DNA of 58,282 nucleotides from the NCBI GenBank assembly GCA_030027265.1, contig JASENG010000019.1:1-58282 (forward strand). The letters run 5' to 3'. The DNA is from Lysinibacillus fusiformis. Lineage in GTDB: Bacteria; Bacillota; Bacilli; Bacillales_A; Planococcaceae. The position numbers and the translations under genes were made by a program. How positions within the stretch are numbered: position 1 is the stretch's first letter; each line of letters begins with the position of its first letter. Below the pieces are notes generated by a model. It saw nothing but the letters and a program-made list of their open reading frames with translations. It did not search any database and had not been told where the DNA came from. Below, one piece after another: positions 8,745-18,123 of the stretch.

Positions 8745-9815
8745 TTATTCTTCAATAGATAATCCCATAATATAATCTGCAACTGCACTGATTTCTTCAT
8801 CTGAAAGCTCACCATATTTACCAGTCATTAAGTTGCCTGGTTTGATGCTTTCTGGGTCAGATACCCATTTTTCAATACTTTCTTCAGTATGTTCAAGTAC
8901 ACCTGCTACACGATTACGATCTCCAAATGTTGTTAAATTTGGTCCCATAGCTCCTGAAGCACCAACACCAGATACGGCGTGACACATTAAACAGCTATTT
9001 GCAAATGTTTGTTCACCCAGGTCAGCTGATTCAGCAGATGCTGTTTGACCTTCAGTTGCTTGCATTGCAGCAACCCAATTATCAAATCCATCACGGTCAA
9101 GTACTTTAACTTTAAAGTCCATTAATGCATGGGAAGGACCACAAAGCTCAGCACATTTTCCATAGAATACGCCTTGCTCTAAACCTTCAGATTCTTCGTC
9201 AAATTGTAAATAGAATTTGTTAACGTTTTCAACGTTCGTATCCATTTTACCGCCGACTGCCGGAATCCAGAATGAGTGTTTTACATCAGCAGCTTTTAAA
9301 TTAAAGTAAACTTTTTCACCAGTAGGAACAACAAGTTCTTGAGCTGTTACAATACCTTGTTCTGGGTATTCAAATTCCCACCAATATAATTTAGCAGTAA
9401 CATTAACTGTTAACGCTGTTTTGTTTCCTTCTTCGTTTACCTCATCCATTGCTTTAACATCAGCAAATTTGTAAGTAGAAATTAAAGTAGGAACCGCTAA
9501 GATTAAAAGTAAAATGATTGGAATTACTGTCCAGATTACTTCTAATGTATGACTTCCTTCTACTTGTTTCGGCATGTAGTCTTCGCCCAGTTTAGAACGG
9601 CGAGCCTTCATAAACGCGTACAAATAAAGAACAGATACTACTATTACTACTAATGCCATAATTGTGATCGAGAATAATAGTAAATTAAATTGTTCTTTTC
9701 CCACTGCACCTGTTGGTTTAAGTGTTGTAAGATAATCTTCACCACATGCAGAAAGAAATACTGTCATTACAGCTAACAGTGAGAAAAGACGCCATTTTTT
9801 AAGCCCTTTCATCAT
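8745..9815 (-). CDS. ctaC: caa3 cytochrome c oxidase subunit II with fused cytochrome c (CtaC)
   Basis: A 356-residue electron-input subunit. A lipoprotein signal ends in VFLSAC with the modified Cys at residue 24. Two membrane helices follow (about 43-68 and 93-112). The CuA cupredoxin domain has H180, the C221-x3-C225 pair in YGKCAELCGPSH, H229 and M232. The C-terminal cytochrome c domain carries CLMCH (275-279), with a likely Met ligand in GNLMTGKYG. This fused heme domain makes the oxidase caa3 and not aa3. It is first in ctaC-D-E-F, and the upstream AGAGGGG lies 12 bases before ATG. Unlike B. subtilis, no ctaB lies upstream. Confidence 0.96.
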   Translation of the reverse strand: MMKGLKKWRLFSLLAVMTVFLSACGEDYLTTLKPTGAVGKEQFNLLLFSITIMALVVIVVSVLYLYAFMKARRSKLGEDYMPKQVEGSHTLEVIWTVIPIILLLILAVPTLISTYKFADVKAMDEVNEEGNKTALTVNVTAKLYWWEFEYPEQGIVTAQELVVPTGEKVYFNLKAADVKHSFWIPAVGGKMDTNVENVNKFYLQFDEESEGLEQGVFYGKCAELCGPSHALMDFKVKVLDRDGFDNWVAAMQATEGQTASAESADLGEQTFANSCLMCHAVSGVGASGAMGPNLTTFGDRNRVAGVLEHTEESIEKWVSDPESIKPGNLMTGKYGELSDEEISAVADYIMGLSIEE

Positions 9816-11066
9816 AGCTTAATTAACCCCTCTTTCTTTGTTGTATTTCATGTGTAACCAGGATATTGGTTTTTAGTTCTATGTGAATCCCTTTTCAAAG
9901 AAGAATTCCAAATTGTAATTAAGTACAAATCAAAAATTCCTGAAACCAAAACATTTAAGCTTTAATCAGGTTTTCTATTGTACTAAACTTTTTAACCATT
10001 TAGAGCCAGCCAAGCCTATTCAATAGTGTAGCCAAAAATGATAAGGCCTGTACAAAGTATTTCTATAAAAAGCAATGTTACAATCAACCTTAATATTACC
10101 ATAGAATTGTTAGGTCTTTTCAACTTTCCTACAAGTAGCATTGGTATATATGCTGTTTGATATTCCTATGTCATTCATTGCATATGAAGATATGCTGAAA
10201 TGGCTGGCCGGAATAAAAAAAGAGCTTACACCAAATGGCATTTTCATCTGCATCTACTGTAGTAGTATGACTAAAAAACCCTATACTTTGAGTTACTGAA
10301 TTATATTCACTTAACTTCTTTGAATAAAACATTCGCTAAGTTCCAACTAGTCACACATGTCGGCAACTTGTGTTGCCTTTACATAACAAAATTTCACCCA
10401 CAAAAAATTGAAAGTAAAATAATCAAAACATCCTTTGCATTCATGCTAAATGTTCCTCACCATGACTTCTTTTAGAATATAAGCTTTGATAATCAGATGC
10501 TCTAAAAAGTGTTCATTTACAACCTAAATCCCAAGAAACTAGGATTTAAGCAAGAATTAAAATTCCAATTTTAATAAGTGCAAGAAAATCTTTAAAAAGC
10601 AAGTCGTCGCAAGTGTTTAACATCTAACAAAAGTCCAGCAAAGAATTATGATTTAAATTCCTTTCATTTTTGTAAGCATATTTCGCTAACAATAACTATA
10701 TCGAAATTTCTTCGCGATTTCTAGACATTAAGTTAAATTTCGGCGAAGTTTGTCAAATTCCAAGTTATGTTAACCAAATGTAATATGAACATCTCTATAT
10801 TAATGCATTTTAAGGGAAGTTTTGTGAATGTAATAGCACGAAATTATGAACAATTTGTGAAAACCCTTTCGCTTCAGGAAACCTTCTTCTGTTTGAAGTT
10901 GTCTTTTATCTATTTATTCGCTATCATCAAAAGGCAGAGATGCTTTTGCACTGATAGGAAAGCAAGTAAGGAAAGTTTCCAATATTAGTGCAAGGAAAAC
11001 ATTGATCTCCTTCATTTTTATGTTCGATATCATGTTTTCTAATAAGCGTATTGATAGAAAAAGTAG
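9816..11066. other. 1.25-kb region without a recognisable gene between ctaC and ctaA
   Basis: The DNA is AT-rich, with stop codons in all frames at short intervals. Heme O synthase (ctaB, about 900 bp) is the usual occupant in Bacillus, but I see none of its motifs on either strand. The space must hold the divergent promoters of ctaC and ctaA. A 41-codon minus-strand frame at 10016-10141 predicts one hydrophobic helix but lacks a ribosome site. I cannot fix individual promoter elements. Confidence 0.5.
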
Positions 11067-11078
11067 GTGGCTCATAAA

Positions 11079-12011
11079 ATGCAACATTATCAAAGTAAAT
11101 TACTGAAGTGGATTGCTTTAGCTACAACAATCGGTATGTTACTTATTCTTCTTGGCGGAGCCCTTGTTACAAAAACTGAAAGCGGTTTAGGTTGTGGTCG
11201 AAACTGGCCAGATTGTAATGGGTCCCTTATTCCAAAAGAAATAACACCAGAAGTTTTAATAGAATTCTCGCATCGATTTGTTACGGGTTCGGTATCAATA
11301 CTTGTCCTCGCTTTAGTAATCTGGACTTGGAGAAAACTGGGTTCCATTCGTGAAGTGAAGTTTTTAGGCAGTTTAGCAATCTTTTTCTTAGTGGCTCAAG
11401 CATTAATCGGTGCCGCTCAAGTTTTATGGGGACAAGGCGACTTTATCCTTGCACTGCACTTCGGGATTTCATTAATTTCATTCGCTAGTCTTTTGCTGCT
11501 GGCTATAATCGTATTCGAAGTAGATACAAAATTTGATGCCGATAGAGTATATATTGGTAAAAAACTTAAATGGCATACATTAGGCGTTTCATTATATTCA
11601 TATATAGTTGTTTATACAGGTGCATTAGTTCGACATACTCAATCTAGTTTAGTTTGTACTGACTGGCCATTTTGCAGCAACGAAGATCCGTTTGCACTAC
11701 CAAATAATATGTATGAATGGGTTCAAATGGGACACCGATTTGCAGTACTATTAATTTTTATTTGGGTTACATATATTATGATCCATGCAGTTAAACATTA
11801 TAAAAACCAGCGTGTTATTTATTGGGGTTGGATAATCGCCTTCCTTATCTTGTGTGCACAAGTAACGACAGGAATGCTGATTATCTTTACAAAGCTGAAT
11901 TTAATCATTTCATTATTGCACTCATTATTTATTTCATGCTTGTTCGGTTTATTCTGCTATATGATTTTACTTGTTTCACGCAGCAATTATAATGAAAAGA
12001 GCAATCAATAA
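11079..12011 (+). CDS. ctaA: Heme A synthase CtaA
   Basis: A 310-residue polytopic membrane enzyme that converts heme O to heme A for the caa3/aa3 oxidases. Eight membrane helices are expected. Seen: GGALVTKTESGLGCGRNWPDC with the extracellular Cys pair (C39, C46), the heme-ligand His in IEFSHRFVTG, LHFGISLISFASLLLL, a second half with LVRHTQSSLVCTDWPFC (second Cys pair) and QMGHRFAVLL, and LLHSLFISCLFG near the end. The start is ATG 11079 behind AGGTGG; a GTG at 11067 overlaps that site and is rejected. It is transcribed away from ctaC. Its substrate would come from heme O synthase, which is not encoded in this window. Confidence 0.95.
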   Translation: MQHYQSKLLKWIALATTIGMLLILLGGALVTKTESGLGCGRNWPDCNGSLIPKEITPEVLIEFSHRFVTGSVSILVLALVIWTWRKLGSIREVKFLGSLAIFFLVAQALIGAAQVLWGQGDFILALHFGISLISFASLLLLAIIVFEVDTKFDADRVYIGKKLKWHTLGVSLYSYIVVYTGALVRHTQSSLVCTDWPFCSNEDPFALPNNMYEWVQMGHRFAVLLIFIWVTYIMIHAVKHYKNQRVIYWGWIIAFLILCAQVTTGMLIIFTKLNLIISLLHSLFISCLFGLFCYMILLVSRSNYNEKSNQ

Positions 12012-12039
12012 AGTGCAGCGATTTCGATCGCTGCACTTT
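12010..12039 (+). terminator. Terminator of ctaA with UUCG tetraloop
   Basis: Thirteen-bp perfect arms AAAGTGCAGCGAT and ATCGCTGCACTTT close on a TTCG loop, the very stable UUCG tetraloop, and are followed by TTTATTTTT. The left arm starts on the ctaA stop codon. Confidence 0.9.
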
Positions 12040-12148
12040 TATTTTTGGCGATTCCTCTAATATAGAGGGATATTGAATTGCGTTTCATTCCCCTCTCGAT
12101 ACCGGAAACTGCTAGGCTCTATCTTTCCCCACACCTCAAACCAAAAAA

Positions 12149-12177
12149 CGGGCAACGGAATTTTTCCCCGCTGCCCG
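12149..12177 (-). terminator. Terminator of pycA
   Basis: On the minus strand CGGGCAGCGG pairs with CCGTTGCCCG (one G-U pair) across a 9-nt loop and is followed by TTTTTT, just after the pycA stop at 12184. Confidence 0.85.
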
Positions 12178-12183
12178 ACTATC

Positions 12184-15100
12184 CTATTCTAATTCTATTA
12201 ACAAATCGCCTGTTGAAATGGCGTCACCTGCAACTACATGCACTTCTTTTACAACACCATCTTTTGGTGCTTGAACAGTTGTTTCCATTTTCATGGCTTC
12301 AGTAATTAATAAGTGATCGCCGCGTTTTACTGGACTGCCTTTTGAAACAACTACCTTCAGCACTGTTCCCGGCATTGTTCCACCAATTTGATTTGGATTG
12401 CTTGGATCTGCTTTTAATGCGACATTTCCATCTACTTCTACCGTCATATCTTGGATGACCAACTCACGAGATTGACCGTTAAGCTCGAAGTACATGATTC
12501 GCGTTCCATCATGCTGCGGCTCCCCGATTTCGATCAATTTAATAATGAGGGTTTTACCTTTTTCGATCTCCACTTCGATTTCTTCACCAAGTTTCAATCC
12601 GTAGAGGAATGTTGGTGTATCCAGTACTGAGATATCACCGAATAGTCCTTGCGCCGTTACGTAATCTTCAAATACTTTCGGATATAAAGCATATGCTAAG
12701 ACATCTTGATTAGAAGCAGGACGCCCAATTTTTTCGGATAATGTTTTTGCAAGCTCTTCAAAATTAACTGGTTCCAGCAATTCGCCTGGTCTAACAGTAA
12801 TCGCTTCTCTATCCTTCAAGATTACTTTTTGTAATTCTTGAGGGAAGCCTCCTGGTATTTGTCCTAAATACCCTTGGAATAATTCAACTACTGAATCTGG
12901 GAAGTCAATGTTTACACCGCGCTCAAAGATATTCTCTTCGTTGAGATCATTTTGAACCATGAATAAAGCCATATCTCCCACTACTTTTGATGAAGGCGTT
13001 ACTTTTACAATATCACCAAACAATAAATTTACTCGTGAATACATTTTCTTCACTTCATCCCAGCGATCTCCCAACCCAACCGCTTTTGCTTGTTGCTGCA
13101 GATTACTATATTGTCCGCCTGGCATTTCATGAACATAAATTTCTGAATGGGGGCTGTTCATACCGCTTTCAAAATCGCTATAGAATGTACGAACATCCTG
13201 CCAATAAGATGATAATTGCTCAAGTGCATCGATATCTGCACGCAATTCACGTTTACTGCCCTTCATTGCATAATACAAGGAATTCACACTTGGTTGTGAA
13301 GTTAAACCCGACATTGAACCAAGGGCTGTGTCAATAATATCTACTCCAGCTTCAATAGCTTTTGCATACGTATAAATACCAATACCGCTTGTATCATGTG
13401 TATGAAGATGGATCGGCAATTCAGTCGATTCTTTCAATTCAGAAATTAAACGATATGCAGCTTCTGGTTTTAGCAGCCCTGCCATATCTTTAATAGCCAA
13501 AATATGAGCTCCTGCTGCTTCTAATTCTTTTGCCATCTCTTTATAATACTGAACAGAATACTTAGCGCGAGAGTCATCTAGAATATCGCCAGTGTAGCAA
13601 ATTGCTGCTTCTGCAATTTTCCCTGTTTGGCGAACTTCGTCAATTGCAACTTCCATTCCTTTAATCCAGTTTAAACTATCGAAAATTCTGAATACATCGA
13701 CTCCAGAAGAAGCCGATTCTTTTATAAACTCACGGATTAAATTATCTGGATAATTTTTGTATCCAACGGCATTTGCCCCTCGCAATAACATTTGGAACAA
13801 TACATTCGGCATTTGTTCCCGCAATTTTTCAAGCCGTGCCCATGGATCTTCTTTCAAGAAACGGTAAGCTACATCAAATGTTGCCCCGCCCCATAGTTCA
13901 AACGAGAAGAAGTCATTTAGCATGCGTGCATTGTAATCTGCAATTTGGTACATATCCTGTGAACGTACACGAGTAGCTAATAAAGATTGGTGAGCATCAC
14001 GGAAAGTTGTATCTGTCAATAATACTTCTTGTTGTTCCTTTACCCAAGAAACAAGCCCTTCTGCACCGCGCTCATCCAGAATTTGCTTTGTTCCCGGTTG
14101 AATTTCAGTTTTTAGATCGAATTTTGGTTTATTCGGTTGAACTAAAATCGGTTTCGAACGTTTTTCTACACCCGGGAATCCATTTAATGTGACGTTCCCA
14201 ATATAGTTTAATATTTTTGTTCCTCTGTCTTTACGCACAGGGAATTTAAATAACTCAGGAGTTGTATCGATAAAGCTTGTATCAAAACTGCCTGAGATAA
14301 AATTCTCGTGAAGTACAACATTTTCTAAAAATGGAATATTTGTTTTAACGCCGCGAATACGGAATTCCCGTAAATTACGGTGCATTTTAGCAGAAGCTTC
14401 TTTAAACGTCATACCCCATGTTGAAATTTTAACCAGCAGTGAATCATAGTAAGGCGTTACAACAGCCCCTTGGAAACCATTTCCGGCATCTAAACGCACA
14501 CCAAAACCACCGCTGGAACGATATACCATTAATTTCCCTGTATCTGGCATGAAATCGTTTGCAGGATCTTCTGTAGTAACACGTGATTGAATGGCAAAAC
14601 CGAACAGCGGTATCTCGCTTTGAGCTGGAATGCCAATTTCATCTGAATGCAAACTGTGTCCCTCAGCAATTTTAATTTGAGAATGAACGATATCAATTCC
14701 CGTTATCATCTCAGTTATTGTATGTTCTACTTGAATTCTTGGATTTACTTCAATGAAGTAAAACTCATTGCCTGAAACTAAAAACTCTACAGTACCAGCA
14801 TTTATGTAATGTACATTCTGCATTAATTGTACAGCAGCATCACAGATTCGATTGCGCAGTTCTTTTGAAATTGAATTGGAAGGTGCAATTTCCACTACTT
14901 TTTGGTGACGTCTTTGAATTGAACAATCACGTTCATAAAGGTGTACAATATTGCCTGAGGCATCCCCCAAGATTTGCACTTCAATATGCTTCGGTTTAAT
15001 AATTGCTTTTTCCACGTAGACTTCATCAGATCCAAAGGCAGCCTTTGCTTCAGATTTCGCTCGTTCATAGCTAGAAGCCAGTTCATCTTTTGAATGGACT

Positions 15101-15618
15101 AAACGCATCCCGCGACCGCCGCCGCCAAGTGCTGCTTTAATCATTAATGGATAGCCGTGAGACTCGCCAAATTCCTCGACCTCTTCAATACTGGCAACCG
15201 GCCCATCAGTTCCAGGAATAACTGGAATTTTTGCAGCTATCGCTTGTTCTCTTGCCTTTACCTTGTCACCAAACATATCTAAATGCTGTGAAGTAGGGCC
15301 GATAAAGATAATGCCTTCCTCTTCACAACGTCTAGCAAATTCAAGATTTTCAGATAAGAAGCCATATCCGGGATGAATAGCATCAACATTTGCTTGCTTT
15401 GCTATTTCAATAATCCCTTCAATATCTAGGTATGCATCAATCGGTTTTTTGCCTTCACCAACAAGGTAAGATTCATCCGATTTATAACGATGATATGAAC
15501 CACTGTCTTCCCTAGAGTAAATTGCAACTGTTTTAAGCTTCAGTTCGTTACAGGCACGAAAAATACGAATAGCAATTTCTCCTCGGTTTGCAACTAAAAT
15601 TTTGTTAATTTTTTTCAC
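12184..15618 (-). CDS. pycA: Pyruvate carboxylase
   Basis: A 1144-residue single-chain pyruvate carboxylase that makes oxaloacetate from pyruvate, bicarbonate and ATP to refill the TCA cycle. Domains in order: biotin carboxylase (about 1-450; ANRGEIAIRIFRA, the GGGGRGMRLV ATP grip, FIEVNPRIQVEHT), carboxyltransferase (about 530-800; TDTTFRDAHQSLLATRVR, metal site HLHTHDTSG), the PYC/OADA domain, and a C-terminal biotinyl domain with EAMKMETT (biotin on K1110). The start is GTG behind AAGGGGG. It begins 12 bp after the ftsW stop, so the two are likely co-transcribed. In Listeria and some other Firmicutes this enzyme is inhibited by c-di-AMP; that is not visible here. Confidence 0.98.
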   Translation of the reverse strand: MKKINKILVANRGEIAIRIFRACNELKLKTVAIYSREDSGSYHRYKSDESYLVGEGKKPIDAYLDIEGIIEIAKQANVDAIHPGYGFLSENLEFARRCEEEGIIFIGPTSQHLDMFGDKVKAREQAIAAKIPVIPGTDGPVASIEEVEEFGESHGYPLMIKAALGGGGRGMRLVHSKDELASSYERAKSEAKAAFGSDEVYVEKAIIKPKHIEVQILGDASGNIVHLYERDCSIQRRHQKVVEIAPSNSISKELRNRICDAAVQLMQNVHYINAGTVEFLVSGNEFYFIEVNPRIQVEHTITEMITGIDIVHSQIKIAEGHSLHSDEIGIPAQSEIPLFGFAIQSRVTTEDPANDFMPDTGKLMVYRSSGGFGVRLDAGNGFQGAVVTPYYDSLLVKISTWGMTFKEASAKMHRNLREFRIRGVKTNIPFLENVVLHENFISGSFDTSFIDTTPELFKFPVRKDRGTKILNYIGNVTLNGFPGVEKRSKPILVQPNKPKFDLKTEIQPGTKQILDERGAEGLVSWVKEQQEVLLTDTTFRDAHQSLLATRVRSQDMYQIADYNARMLNDFFSFELWGGATFDVAYRFLKEDPWARLEKLREQMPNVLFQMLLRGANAVGYKNYPDNLIREFIKESASSGVDVFRIFDSLNWIKGMEVAIDEVRQTGKIAEAAICYTGDILDDSRAKYSVQYYKEMAKELEAAGAHILAIKDMAGLLKPEAAYRLISELKESTELPIHLHTHDTSGIGIYTYAKAIEAGVDIIDTALGSMSGLTSQPSVNSLYYAMKGSKRELRADIDALEQLSSYWQDVRTFYSDFESGMNSPHSEIYVHEMPGGQYSNLQQQAKAVGLGDRWDEVKKMYSRVNLLFGDIVKVTPSSKVVGDMALFMVQNDLNEENIFERGVNIDFPDSVVELFQGYLGQIPGGFPQELQKVILKDREAITVRPGELLEPVNFEELAKTLSEKIGRPASNQDVLAYALYPKVFEDYVTAQGLFGDISVLDTPTFLYGLKLGEEIEVEIEKGKTLIIKLIEIGEPQHDGTRIMYFELNGQSRELVIQDMTVEVDGNVALKADPSNPNQIGGTMPGTVLKVVVSKGSPVKRGDHLLITEAMKMETTVQAPKDGVVKEVHVVAGDAISTGDLLIELE

Positions 15619-15630
15619 AACGATTCCCCC

Positions 15631-16794
15631 TTATAACTTCTTCTCCAACTTGACATACATGGAAACATTCACTAATACTCCCATAGCAAAAGATAATATT
15701 AATATAGATGTTCCGCCATAACTGATAAATGGTAACGTAACACCGGTTAACGGGATAAGTCCCGATAATCCCCCAAGGTTGACGAATGATTGAACAGCAA
15801 TCCAGCTGCCTATTCCCGCTGCTATCATTCTAGCAAGTGGATCTTTCGTTTTCAGAGCAATTGTCAAAGCTCTAAATACGATAAAGCCCAGACCGCCTAA
15901 TACGATAATGACACCTAAAATTCCCAGCTCTTCGGCGATAATCGCCATGATGAAATCGGTCTGTGGTTCAGGCAAGTATCCAAGTTTTTGAATGGATTGC
16001 CCTAAGCCAACCCCTTCCAATCCACCAGAACCAATCGCTATATAGCCATTAATTACCTGATAACTCGAGCCGCTTTCATATTCAAAAGGATTTAAAAAGG
16101 CTTTGATACGGCCTATTCGGTTATCAGTAAGTAATCCATCACCTTTTATCAAAATCAAGAGGCCCAACATTGCAGTACCTAAAACTATAAGCACCGTGAA
16201 AAACTTGATAAACTTCTTAAATTGGATACCACTCGCAGCAACTACTGCTATGGCGATACCCGACAAGATTAATACTGCACCCAGATCGACTTCGGTGCCG
16301 ACAAAACCGATAATCACCAACCATACAAGGATTGGATAAACAATATTATTAGGCTCTAAATTTTCCATAGGGTTATTTAAACTTTTTCTATAGAAAGCAC
16401 CTGCAAAATATAAAATTATGAATAGTTTAGCAAATTCAGAGGGCTGAAAATTCATTACGCCGAGGTTAATCCAACTTTCTGCTCCACCAGCCTCTACACC
16501 CTTAATTTTTACCCATGCAAGCAGAATAAGAACAAGAGCTGTCATAATTTGCATTATTCTTTTATTACTGAAGTGTTTATAAGGAATAAACGCACCCACA
16601 AAAAACGCAAAAGCTGCGACAATTAAGTTCATTAACTGTTTTCGATAATAAAATGTAGGTGTATCTTTATCGACAATACTAACCATAATACTTGAACTAT
16701 AAATCATGACAAGTCCAAATAAACATAAAAACAAATACGTAAAGAACAAAGGATAATCAAAATTCCTCACATAATAATTCAGATATTTTTTCAT
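15631..16794 (-). CDS. ftsW: Septal peptidoglycan polymerase FtsW (SEDS family)
   Basis: A 387-residue SEDS-family protein that polymerises glycan strands from lipid II at the division site with its class B PBP partner. About ten membrane helices are visible. Signatures are LFGLVMIYSSS near the start, the ILVWLVIIGFVGTEVDLGAVLIL region with the catalytic-type Asp, GGLEGVGLGQSIQKLGYLPE, TDFIMAIIAEELG and GLIPLTGVTLPFISYGGTS. I start it at ATG 16794 with GGGG eight bases upstream. The ATG at 16800 is too close to that site, and the frame up to 16908 runs through a hairpin and lacks homology. It sits upstream of pycA as in B. subtilis. Confidence 0.94.
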   Translation of the reverse strand: MKKYLNYYVRNFDYPLFFTYLFLCLFGLVMIYSSSIMVSIVDKDTPTFYYRKQLMNLIVAAFAFFVGAFIPYKHFSNKRIMQIMTALVLILLAWVKIKGVEAGGAESWINLGVMNFQPSEFAKLFIILYFAGAFYRKSLNNPMENLEPNNIVYPILVWLVIIGFVGTEVDLGAVLILSGIAIAVVAASGIQFKKFIKFFTVLIVLGTAMLGLLILIKGDGLLTDNRIGRIKAFLNPFEYESGSSYQVINGYIAIGSGGLEGVGLGQSIQKLGYLPEPQTDFIMAIIAEELGILGVIIVLGGLGFIVFRALTIALKTKDPLARMIAAGIGSWIAVQSFVNLGGLSGLIPLTGVTLPFISYGGTSILILSFAMGVLVNVSMYVKLEKKL

Positions 16795-16823
16795 TTTCAT
16801 TTCCCCATCTTTGTTAGCAAGCC

Positions 16824-16849
16824 GGCTAATCGCATGTTCGCGATTAGCC
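16824..16849. repeat. Inverted repeat in the ftsW leader, arms shared with the speA terminator
   Basis: Perfect 10-bp arms GGCTAATCGC and GCGATTAGCC surround a 6-nt loop, about 30 bp upstream of the ftsW start. The same 10-bp arms occur in the speA terminator at 31662-31702. In the ftsW leader the hairpin is not followed by a T run on the minus strand, so it is not a standard terminator. Confidence 0.6.
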
Positions 16850-16899
16850 TTAGTTGCCAATATGCAGATCAGTAAGTCCAGACAACCTAATCTGTAAAA

Positions 16900-16932
16900 A
16901 AAACTCAAATCGCCAAGATGCGTTTGAGTTTT
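16900..16932 (-). terminator. Terminator of ylaN
   Basis: AAAACTCAAA and TTTGAGTTTT arms with a 13-nt loop. On the minus strand they are followed by a run of eight T, directly after the ylaN stop. Confidence 0.75.
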
Positions 16933-16935
16933 AAA

Positions 16936-17217
16936 TTATTTGTTTGTATACGCTTCATGCAACAAGGAAAGTTCTTTTTCTAATGTATCCAGAATTTCTT
17001 TTCCTCGTTCACGATCGACCAATCCAAGCTTTACAGCAAAATCAATCTCACGCGATAAACCAAACATCTGAGTATCTAGTACTTCTTCATATAAAGGACA
17101 TGATGGCATTGTTAAATGATCCATTTGAACTTTTATTAAACGTGCAATTTTATCTGCATCATTAAGCAGCAATTCCAAAGCTTGTTCCTGAAAGGAAGCT
17201 TGTGATTTCGTTTCCAT
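16936..17217 (-). CDS. ylaN: YlaN family protein (Fur-interacting iron regulator)
   Basis: A 93-residue all-helical protein that matches YlaN along its whole length: [21 protein letters not shown], the [27 protein letters not shown] core, and a C-terminal helix. YlaN is essential or conditionally essential in Bacillales. More recent work on this family links it to Fe(II) and to relief of Fur repression (family knowledge, not visible here). The neighbour ftsW is conserved. It is separated from ftsW by its own terminator and is divergent from the YlaL-like gene, with 177 bp between the two starts. Confidence 0.93.
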   Translation of the reverse strand: METKSQASFQEQALELLLNDADKIARLIKVQMDHLTMPSCPLYEEVLDTQMFGLSREIDFAVKLGLVDRERGKEILDTLEKELSLLHEAYTNK

Positions 17218-17394
17218 GAGGACGCCCCCATCATTTGAATTTCTTCTATTCTATCTTATTAAAGTTTATCTTTTAGCTGATAAAATTGCAAGTGTCTACA
17301 TATGAAAAGACAACTTTTGATTTATATTTCTTTATTAATTGCTATAAATAGCGTTATACTAAAATGGATATATAGATTTAGGGGGACTTTTGAA

Positions 17395-17895
17395 ATGGAA
17401 AGTATTATACCAGTTAAAGGTGCAGTTAAATATAAAATTACTTTAGATCCTACTGTATGGATTTTTGATGATCGCCGCATAGATTTAAAAACGTATTTCG
17501 TGGAAAAAAAAGAAATTGAAAACGAGGATTTAAAATATCTTTTAAATACAGGAAGACATTGGTCTCGTGAAATTATGGAGGGGGCTACTTTTCCTCCAAC
17601 TTTAAAAACGGAAAGAAAATTCGATCGCCAAGGCATGAAAACCGGCACATTTGGAATGGAAATTAAGCATTTCCTAAAAAATGCCGAGATTGAAGAGCAT
17701 GCAAAGCAAGTTGTATTCGAATTAGCGGATGGTCAAGAAGTTGCCTTCTCTATTGAAGAAGCGAATACAATTATCTTTAAATATAGTCAGGATGGCAAAC
17801 CTATTTCTGATGGTGGGCCAGTACATCTATTATTTGCTGATGGTTCGAACGTAGATAATCCTATTAAAAATATTGCAGCCATTCGTGTTGACTAA
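17395..17895 (+). CDS. YlaL-like conserved protein
   Basis: A 166-residue soluble protein, probably the YlaL orthologue by position next to ylaN and ylaI. Seen: IPVKGAVKYKITLDPTVWIFDDRRIDL near the N-terminus, then a conserved mixed alpha/beta body and a Gly/Pro-rich PISDGGPVHLLFADGSNV segment. Some genome annotations name this family a peptidyl-prolyl isomerase; I see no cyclophilin or FKBP signature and would not use that name. The start is ATG 17395, eight bases after AGGGGGA. The frame stays open to 17302 and would add a hydrophobic 31-residue leader, but that upstream ATG has no ribosome site. It is followed 16 bp later by ylaI. Confidence 0.75.
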   Translation: MESIIPVKGAVKYKITLDPTVWIFDDRRIDLKTYFVEKKEIENEDLKYLLNTGRHWSREIMEGATFPPTLKTERKFDRQGMKTGTFGMEIKHFLKNAEIEEHAKQVVFELADGQEVAFSIEEANTIIFKYSQDGKPISDGGPVHLLFADGSNVDNPIKNIAAIRVD

Positions 17896-17911
17896 TAGGA
17901 GGCATGTGTAA

Positions 17912-18115
17912 ATGCGAGTCAAATGTGTGATTTGTGATTCTATCAATGAACTTGATGATGACCTGCCCTTAGCAAAAAAATTACGTAACCGACCGATTCA
18001 CACTTATACGTGTCCGGAATGTTATAATCGAATTGCTAACAATACCGAAAAAAGATTAGCGACGGGAAATTTCCGTTTCTTCCGCACTTCATCACCTGTT
18101 GATGAAGAATTTTAA
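17912..18115 (+). CDS. ylaI: YlaI family zinc-ribbon protein (DUF2197)
   Basis: A 67-residue protein with two CxxC knuckles, CVIC at residues 5-8 and CPEC at 34-37, which should bind one zinc. The RNRPIHTYTCPEC segment is characteristic of YlaI. Function unknown. The TAGGAGG site lies nine bases upstream of the ATG. It follows the YlaL-like gene closely and is probably co-transcribed with it. Confidence 0.9.
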   Translation: MRVKCVICDSINELDDDLPLAKKLRNRPIHTYTCPECYNRIANNTEKRLATGNFRFFRTSSPVDEEF

Positions 18116-18123
18116 CATATTAA

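Noticed and set aside
10016..10141. 41-codon minus-strand frame with one predicted membrane helix in the ctaC-ctaA gap
   Set aside because: No ribosome site. AT-rich DNA often yields hydrophobic frames by chance. It shows no ctaB motif.
10857..10880. CcpA cre-like site upstream of ctaA
   Set aside because: TGAAAACCCTTTCG lacks the central CG and one conserved end of the cre consensus.
10767..10988. 73-codon plus-strand frame upstream of ctaA
   Set aside because: No ribosome site, unusual composition, no recognised domain. It lies where the ctaA promoter should be.
16795..16908. Longer FtsW start
   Set aside because: The extension reads through the hairpin at 16824-16849 and the ylaN terminator region and is unlike FtsW N-termini.
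17302..17394. N-terminal hydrophobic extension of the YlaL-like protein
   Set aside because: The upstream ATG lacks a ribosome site, whereas ATG 17395 has AGGGGGA at good spacing. The extension overlaps probable promoter DNA.
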